Source: a virus. Taken from it: a stretch of DNA of 26,635 nt. The notes below the pieces were generated by a model. That model was not told the origin of the DNA. It saw only the letters and a program-made list of their open reading frames with translations, and made no database searches. Of this stretch, positions 22,684-26,635 are shown in pieces. The position numbers and the translations under genes were made by a program. The stretch spans positions 1 through 26,635 of IMG/VR virus record IMGVR_UViG_3300038361_000138, one strand, 5' to 3'. Position 1 is the first letter of the stretch. The number at the start of each line of letters is the position of its first letter.

Positions 22684-23576
22684 TGGCATTTGTAAAAGGT
22701 AAAACCAAATATCCCTGTGATGATGTAGCGACACCAGAGCATATAGCAAAACAAATTATAGATAGTTGTGATATTATATTACCAACATCAATATTAGACC
22801 CGTTTTTAGGGAATGGTGTATTTTTTAATAATTTCCCAAAACACACAAGCAACTTTTGGACAGAAATAAAAAAAGGTAAGGATTTCTTTGATGTTCAAGG
22901 TAGTGTAGATTGGATTATATCCAACCCACCATATAGCATATTCGATGAGGTGCTAACACATAGCTATAAAATAGCCGATAATATCGTTTATTTAGTTCCA
23001 CTTGGTAAGTTATGGTCTAGTATGGGCAGGTTAAGAAGACTTAAAGAGTATGGTGGTATCGTTAGTATAAATGTAATATCAGCTGGTAAGTGTGGTTTTC
23101 CTTTTGGGTTTCCTGCTGGGTGGATACATCTGAAAAGAGGATATAAAGGCAGTACAGAGATTAATATAGAAGGCAAGGAGGGTAGAGTGATGGGATTATA
23201 TATAAGTTTTGAGAAAAACCAAAAGCAAACAAAAAAGTTAAGTTTTGATGAGCTGGAGGCTATTACTTGTGAGTTTGCTTGGTCACAATGCGGTGGTATC
23301 TTAGAGTTTGTTTGTGATAGAGATGAAGATTATAAAGATACTCCATTTCACCCAGAAGAAGTAAGTATTGATATTGATTTTATGAAAGAATTATTATCAG
23401 ATGTTGAGAAAGCACTTTCAGATAAGAAGAATGCTAGGAAAATTATTAAAAATGATTATACGAATGACGATGTTTTTTTTGGTAGATTGGAAAATCTTAA
23501 AATGATGTTGGAAGTAGAAATAGAGTTTTCAGAAATATATAAAGACTGGGAACATAGATGTATTATAACAATGTAG
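22683..23576 (+). CDS. N6-adenine-type DNA methyltransferase (297 aa)
   Basis: Motif I is DPFLGNG at residues 39-45 and the catalytic motif IV is NPPYS at 81-85, with EIKKGKDFFD between them as in SAM-binding adenine methyltransferases. ATPEHIAKQIID near the N-terminus is the conserved motif X-type helix. The catalytic fold ends about residue 180; the last 115 residues (LSFDELEAITCEF onward, acidic) are not typical and may be a recognition or partner domain. It would add a methyl group to adenine in DNA, perhaps to protect phage DNA from host restriction. No restriction gene is nearby, so it looks like an orphan methyltransferase. Confidence 0.8.
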   Translation: MAFVKGKTKYPCDDVATPEHIAKQIIDSCDIILPTSILDPFLGNGVFFNNFPKHTSNFWTEIKKGKDFFDVQGSVDWIISNPPYSIFDEVLTHSYKIADNIVYLVPLGKLWSSMGRLRRLKEYGGIVSINVISAGKCGFPFGFPAGWIHLKRGYKGSTEINIEGKEGRVMGLYISFEKNQKQTKKLSFDELEAITCEFAWSQCGGILEFVCDRDEDYKDTPFHPEEVSIDIDFMKELLSDVEKALSDKKNARKIIKNDYTNDDVFFGRLENLKMMLEVEIEFSEIYKDWEHRCIITM

Positions 23577-23587
23577 GAGGCAATAGT

Positions 23588-23785
23588 ATGGCAGAGAAAA
23601 ATAAATTAGATAAAATAATAGAACTATTAAAAGAGATAAGCAATAAGCTAGTACCAAACATAATTACACAGGATGATTATATGATTAATGTTGTTTGTCC
23701 TTTTTGTGGAAGCACACAATATGGTGTTGATGAAAATAGCACAGCACCAATAAAAAAATGTAGTGGTTGTGGAAATACCTATTAG
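23588..23785 (+). CDS. Small zinc-ribbon protein with coiled start (65 aa)
   Basis: A helical, charged N-terminus (NKLDKIIELLKEISNKL) is followed by VVCPFCGSTQYGVD and IKKCSGCGNTY, which give two CxxC knuckles of a zinc ribbon. I chose the ATG at 23588 with TAGGAGG upstream. It is probably an adaptor or nucleic-acid-binding protein. It follows the methyltransferase by 11 nt and may work with it, though this is only positional. Confidence 0.65.
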   Translation: MAEKNKLDKIIELLKEISNKLVPNIITQDDYMINVVCPFCGSTQYGVDENSTAPIKKCSGCGNTY

Positions 23786-23793
23786 GAGGACTA

Positions 23794-24063
23794 ATGGCTA
23801 GATTAAGTGAAATAGTTATAAAGAAATTTAGTGGTTGTACTAATAATGCTATAGAAGTTGATGGTAAAAGTATTAATGGTATGTCTAATAAAGAGCTTTG
23901 CGAGATTATAGATATAATAGTAAAAGAAATTAAAAGAGAACCTAACCTGAATTTTGTGCCTCTATTAGAATCTATAGAACCTGACGAATGGGATATGGAC
24001 GATGATTGTTGCGACCAGTGTGGTGATAGTTTTCAGGAAGAAACTTGGAGGTTTAATAAATGA
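23794..24063 (+). CDS. Unknown small protein with C-terminal CCxxC (89 aa)
   Basis: The start has TTAGGAGG upstream. The first half contains FSGCTNNAIEVDGKSINGMS and a helix NKELCEIIDIIVKEIKRE. The last 25 residues are acidic with DDCCDQCGDSFQEETW, a possible metal knuckle. It overlaps the next gene as ATGA. No family is recognised. Confidence 0.5.
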   Translation: MARLSEIVIKKFSGCTNNAIEVDGKSINGMSNKELCEIIDIIVKEIKREPNLNFVPLLESIEPDEWDMDDDCCDQCGDSFQEETWRFNK

Positions 24064-24299
24064 AACTAAGCGATATGACAGAAGCTCAGATTAAAGAGCA
24101 TATTGATAAGGGATTGCCTTTGTGGTCTAATACTTATCTTGGACAGATTAAAAAGACATTTAAAAAAGGTAAAAAAAGTATTAGAATTTGGAGGGGATAT
24201 GTGTGGATATCTCCTGTTGGAAGTATTTTTTTAACATACCTTTTTCTAACACACACCTTCACCACAAAAAAAGAGGCAGAGGAGGAACTGAAGAAATGA
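24060..24299 (+). CDS. Unknown small protein (79 aa)
   Basis: A helical start (MTEAQIKEHIDKGLPLW) is followed by a basic stretch (KKTFKKGKKSIRIWRG) and a hydrophobic segment (ISPVGSIFLTYLFLTH) that could be a strand pair or a weak membrane segment. It ends with KKEAEEELKK. The ATGA overlap with its neighbours on both sides argues that it is a real gene. Confidence 0.5.
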   Translation: MKLSDMTEAQIKEHIDKGLPLWSNTYLGQIKKTFKKGKKSIRIWRGYVWISPVGSIFLTYLFLTHTFTTKKEAEEELKK

Positions 24300-24394
24300 T
24301 AACACTAGACACAAATGCACCAAAATCAGAACAAGAAAAATACTGGAAAGCAGTAGGTAAAGCTCTTGATCACATGAGCAAACACGACGATTAA
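24296..24394 (+). CDS. Very small protein (32 aa)
   Basis: It overlaps the previous stop as ATGA and is preceded by GAGGAGG. The product has a KSEQEKYWKAVGKALDHMSK helix. It is the last gene before a promoter. It was chosen as a short frame with its own start rather than the longer frame from 24188, which has no ribosome binding site. Confidence 0.45.
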   Translation: MITLDTNAPKSEQEKYWKAVGKALDHMSKHDD

Positions 24395-24402
24395 AAATAT
24401 AG

Positions 24403-24432
24403 TTGACAGAACACCGGACTATCTGATATACT
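24403..24432 (+). promoter_or_regulatory. Promoter for the replication genes
   Basis: TTGACA (24403-24408) and TATACT (24427-24432) are 18 bp apart in the only gap (83 bp) of this gene block. The same TTGACAGA word and 18-bp spacer occur in the early promoter at 16497, so the two may share regulation. Confidence 0.75.
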
Positions 24433-24439
24433 TGTTGGG

Positions 24440-24453
24440 TAGCCTTTTGGCTG
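24440..24453 (+). promoter_or_regulatory. Small hairpin in the replication-operon leader
   Basis: AGCC-TTTT-GGCT forms a 4-bp hairpin with an added T-G pair, about 8 nt after the -10 box and 24 nt before the first start codon. It may stabilise the 5' end of the message. Confidence 0.35.
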
Positions 24454-24477
24454 TAACAAAATAGAGAAAGAGGACTT

Positions 24478-24669
24478 ATGACAGAGAAAGAAAAATCATA
24501 TCAAATTAAATTTAACAATACACTTAAAGAAATACTAACTCTTTTGGAAGTTTCTGGAAATCAGACACTTAAAAATAAAGTTAGAAAAAGTCTTTATGAT
24601 TTTTCTGATGAAGTAAAGTCAATCTACGGAGATAGAGAAAATGAGCAACAAAAAACCAATAGTGGATAA
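24478..24669 (+). CDS. Unknown helical protein ahead of the initiator (63 aa)
   Basis: The protein looks all-helical (NNTLKEILTLLEVSG and KVRKSLYDFSDEVKSIY) with a polar end. AGAGG lies 5 nt upstream of the ATG. It overlaps the initiator gene by 29 bp. A replication-accessory role is a guess from position. Confidence 0.5.
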   Translation: MTEKEKSYQIKFNNTLKEILTLLEVSGNQTLKNKVRKSLYDFSDEVKSIYGDRENEQQKTNSG

Positions 24670-25309
24670 AGGTATTATCCTTTATTACGATTACGACTTT
24701 ATTCTAAACTTCCTTTCAAACGAAGAAGTTGGGATACTAATTAGACAACTACTTAAGCATAGGGATAACCCTAGTCTTAACCCTACCAGCAACAACAGTG
24801 TTAATAATGCTTTCAACTATATAGCAAATAGAATAATAGATTACAAAGAAAAGAAAAAATTAGCTTCTAAATGGGGAAGTAAAGGAGGAAATCCTACTCT
24901 TTTATCCTCTGAACAAAAGCCCACCCTTAACCCCCCCCATAAGACTGGGGTTAAACTAAAAGAAAAGAAAATAAAAGAAAATAAAAGAAAAGAAATAAAA
25001 AGAAAAGAAGAGAAGATGAACTACCTTTCTTCTTTAGAAGAAAATTTTAAAAAACCTATGACTGAATGGCTAGAGTACAGGATCAAGCTAACAGATATAA
25101 AGCAATGGGAATATCAGTATAAATTTTTAAAAAAAGTTGTAGCAAAAACAGGACATAATCCTTACGATATAGTTCAGCAATCCATAGGAAATGGATATAC
25201 TGGACTATTTGCCATAAAGAATAACCCTATTGTTGAAAAACTAAACACAGAAGAAACTCCACACGAGAAGATAGCTAGAGAACAAAGAGAAAAGGAGGGG
25301 CTTAAATGA
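24641..25309 (+). CDS. Replication initiator / helicase-loader-like protein (222 aa)
   Basis: The N-terminal domain (residues 10-75: GIILYYDYDFILNFLSNEE, IRQLLKHRD, NRIIDYKEKKKLASKWGSKGG) fits DUF6291/initiator-type proteins with the 'Lsdee.g.l.ral..y...g' helix set and the '.a.k.G.kGG' end. A Lys/Arg/Glu-rich linker covers about 104-125. The C-terminal domain (about 140-192: EWLEYRIKLTDIKQW, YDIVQQSIGNGYTGLF) matches the 'Wl.yr.....i...q...l.k......d...iI..SI.nGy.GlF' element of DnaD-like helicase loaders. It would bind the origin and recruit the DnaB-type helicase encoded next. The linker region of its own gene also carries repeats that may be the origin. Confidence 0.75.
   Translation: MSNKKPIVDKGIILYYDYDFILNFLSNEEVGILIRQLLKHRDNPSLNPTSNNSVNNAFNYIANRIIDYKEKKKLASKWGSKGGNPTLLSSEQKPTLNPPHKTGVKLKEKKIKENKRKEIKRKEEKMNYLSSLEENFKKPMTEWLEYRIKLTDIKQWEYQYKFLKKVVAKTGHNPYDIVQQSIGNGYTGLFAIKNNPIVEKLNTEETPHEKIAREQREKEGLK
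24766..25016. repeat. Possible replication origin inside the initiator gene
   Basis: TAACCCTA occurs at 24766-24773 and 24778-24785, 12 bp apart. TTAACCCC (24927-24934) and GGGGTTAA (24947-24954) form an 8-bp hairpin with a 12-nt loop that begins inside a run of eight C. From about 24955 to 25016 one strand is almost pure A/G (A-rich with short G spacers). Repeats, hairpin and A-rich tract inside an initiator gene resemble the lambda O-gene origin. Part of the repetition could simply reflect the peptide NPSLNPT and the Lys-rich linker. Confidence 0.4.
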
Positions 25310-26583
25310 TTGAATATACTGATAATAACGCAGAGATGGCTGTATTAGGTGCAATGTTATTTGATAGGCATGCACTATCAAAAGGAATAGAAAAGCTGAA
25401 ATGCGAACACTTTTATACCACTAAACATCAAGCTATATTCAAAGAGCTGTGTACCTTTAAAGATAAAGATATAGACTTGGTTATATTTTGTAGCCATTTG
25501 AAAGATAAAAGACTTTTGACTAAAATAGATGGCGAAGGATATATGACTGATCTTATGGATAAAGTTTCAAGTTCTGCCTTAATATCTGGTTATGCAGATA
25601 TAGTTGTTAGAAAATACTATCAAAGAGAGCAGAATAAGTCTTTGTTAAAATTAATTCAAGGCAAACTAACCGATGAAGGTAAAGACAAGGAACTTGAAAA
25701 CATAAATATTTGTGCAGTTGAGGTTAATAATATAGAAAACAAAAGCACCTATTTAAAAACCATAAAAGAAGTGGCTAGTGAGTTTATAGAAGATTACGAA
25801 AGTACAGAAAACAATAAAATTAAAATAGGTTTTCCAAGTTTTGATAATAATTTAGACTTAGAAAAAGGTCAAATGTTAGTGGTGGCAGGTAGACCAGAAG
25901 CAGGAAAGAGTTTGTTTGCTATGAATATTTTTAATAAATTTTTAATTGATGGTAAGAAAGTTGTTTATTTTCCTACAGAAATGAAGTCTAAAAAAGCATT
26001 TGGTAGATTGTTGAGCATAAGAGCAAAAACTTCAAATTATAAAATAAGAAATAAGATTTTAGATGATGATTTAGCAGAAAACACTAAGAAATGTTCCGAA
26101 CTATCAAACACTACTGGAATGTTTTTTGAAAAATCAGCCCCCACAATTAATGAAATAAAGTCGGTAATAGGAACTGAAAAACCCGATTGTATAATTATAG
26201 ATCAGATTACAGATATTAAACTTAATAAAGCCGAAAGCAAGGCATATGCTATTGGGGATTTTATAAGGGAACTACACTCCGTTTGTGTTGATGCTAATGT
26301 TTGTTGTGTATGTATGGCACACTTAAACAGAGAAAGCGAGCATAAAACAGGTTTTAAGGACAAGTCCTTAAAACCCACCATTGCGAACATTAAATATAGT
26401 GGAGATATAGAGCAATCTGCCGACAAGATAATTTTAATATGGAAAAAAGAAGAAGATAAAAAACTAAAAACAATAAACTTTACAATAGGTAAAAATAGAG
26501 ATGGATTTTCAAAAGATGGTGAAATTATTTTAGACAGAAATACTTTAGAAATGAATGAAGCATATTTTGGAGCTAAAAAATGA
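25306..26583 (+). CDS. dnaB: Replicative DNA helicase, DnaB family (425 aa)
   Basis: The N-terminal domain has the DnaB-N layout: NNAEMAVLGAMLFD near residue 7, EHFYTTKHQAIFKEL at 34-48, and the linker helix near 95-120. In the C-terminal RecA-like domain Walker A is GRPEAGKS (195-202), the strand with FPTEM (222-226) is motif H1a-like, Walker B is CIIIDQ (295-300), motif H3 is AHLNRE (338-343), and DKIILIW with GKNRDG (373-400) completes the family pattern. At 425 residues it is slightly short for DnaB (about 470). It overlaps the initiator stop as ATGA. It unwinds phage DNA ahead of the host or phage polymerase, and primase would come from elsewhere. Confidence 0.93.
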   Translation: MIEYTDNNAEMAVLGAMLFDRHALSKGIEKLKCEHFYTTKHQAIFKELCTFKDKDIDLVIFCSHLKDKRLLTKIDGEGYMTDLMDKVSSSALISGYADIVVRKYYQREQNKSLLKLIQGKLTDEGKDKELENINICAVEVNNIENKSTYLKTIKEVASEFIEDYESTENNKIKIGFPSFDNNLDLEKGQMLVVAGRPEAGKSLFAMNIFNKFLIDGKKVVYFPTEMKSKKAFGRLLSIRAKTSNYKIRNKILDDDLAENTKKCSELSNTTGMFFEKSAPTINEIKSVIGTEKPDCIIIDQITDIKLNKAESKAYAIGDFIRELHSVCVDANVCCVCMAHLNRESEHKTGFKDKSLKPTIANIKYSGDIEQSADKIILIWKKEEDKKLKTINFTIGKNRDGFSKDGEIILDRNTLEMNEAYFGAKK

Positions 26584-26635
26584 TTAAGTTATGTTTAACA
26601 AAAAAAGGAATTAAAGAACTATCCAAAAAGATAAA
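26580..26635 (+). CDS. Start of an unidentified gene (partial)
   Basis: It begins at an ATG overlapping the helicase stop as ATGA, with TTTTGGAG upstream. Only 18 complete codons are present (MIKLCLTKKGIKELSKKI). The sequence is too short to assign, but its place in the replication operon suggests a replication or recombination gene. Confidence 0.5.
   Translation, partial: MIKLCLTKKGIKELSKKI

Noticed and set aside
1-26635. CRISPR array, integrase, insertion sequence or alternative genetic code
   Set aside because: No regularly spaced repeats, recombinase or transposase motifs were found, and TGA and TAG are used as normal stops.

Overview
The window is part of an AT-rich tailed-phage genome, either a free phage or a viral contig. 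It uses the standard bacterial code and nearly every gene has a clear Shine-Dalgarno site (AGGAG, GAGG). The virion genes follow the order of a short-tailed, T7-like podovirus: terminase, portal, scaffold, major capsid protein, tail adaptor, tail nozzle, then three internal or ejection proteins. No integrase, RNA polymerase, lysis cassette or CRISPR array is visible. The sequence does not identify the host. The promoters I can see are of sigma-70 type, so the host RNA polymerase probably transcribes the genome.

The two gene blocks are divergent and are separated by a control region at about 16309-16579. Leftward on the minus strand, from 16308 down to 1, lies the packaging and virion (late) block. 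In transcription order it holds small terminase subunit, HNH nuclease, a 23-residue membrane peptide, large terminase, GNAT acetyltransferase, a small membrane protein, portal, a 97-residue protein, scaffold, a 232-residue protein, major capsid protein, a 170-residue protein, tail adaptor, tail nozzle, and three ejection-type proteins. The last of these is at least 903 residues long and runs off the window.

Rightward on the plus strand, from 16580 to the end, lies the early and replication block. It begins with a near-consensus promoter and four unrecognised small genes. These are followed by a conserved MGLDMYL-family protein, a tRNA-like RNA element directly ahead of a second HNH gene, and a dense run of small genes. 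Several of the small genes encode Cys-rich zinc ribbons, a ribbon-helix-helix protein, a sigma-region-4-like DNA-binding protein and small membrane proteins. An N6-adenine-type DNA methyltransferase follows. A second promoter at 24403 drives the replication genes: an initiator or helicase loader, a DnaB-type helicase, and the start of one further gene. Many neighbours overlap as ATGA or TAATG, which points to long, translationally coupled operons.

Three features deserve most attention. The first is the 123-nt tRNA-like element at 18275-18397, which has tRNA-Leu-like ends but no recognisable anticodon arm. The second is a possible replication origin inside the initiator gene (TAACCC repeats, a hairpin and an A-rich tract). 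The third is the divergent switch region, with operator-like repeats and an apparently leaderless small-terminase transcript. Six genes too short or oddly started for simple ORF calling are added here: 14831-14902, 19059-19190, 19735-19905, 21023-21169, 24296-24394 and the partial gene at 26580. Many other starts were moved to the codon with a ribosome binding site.
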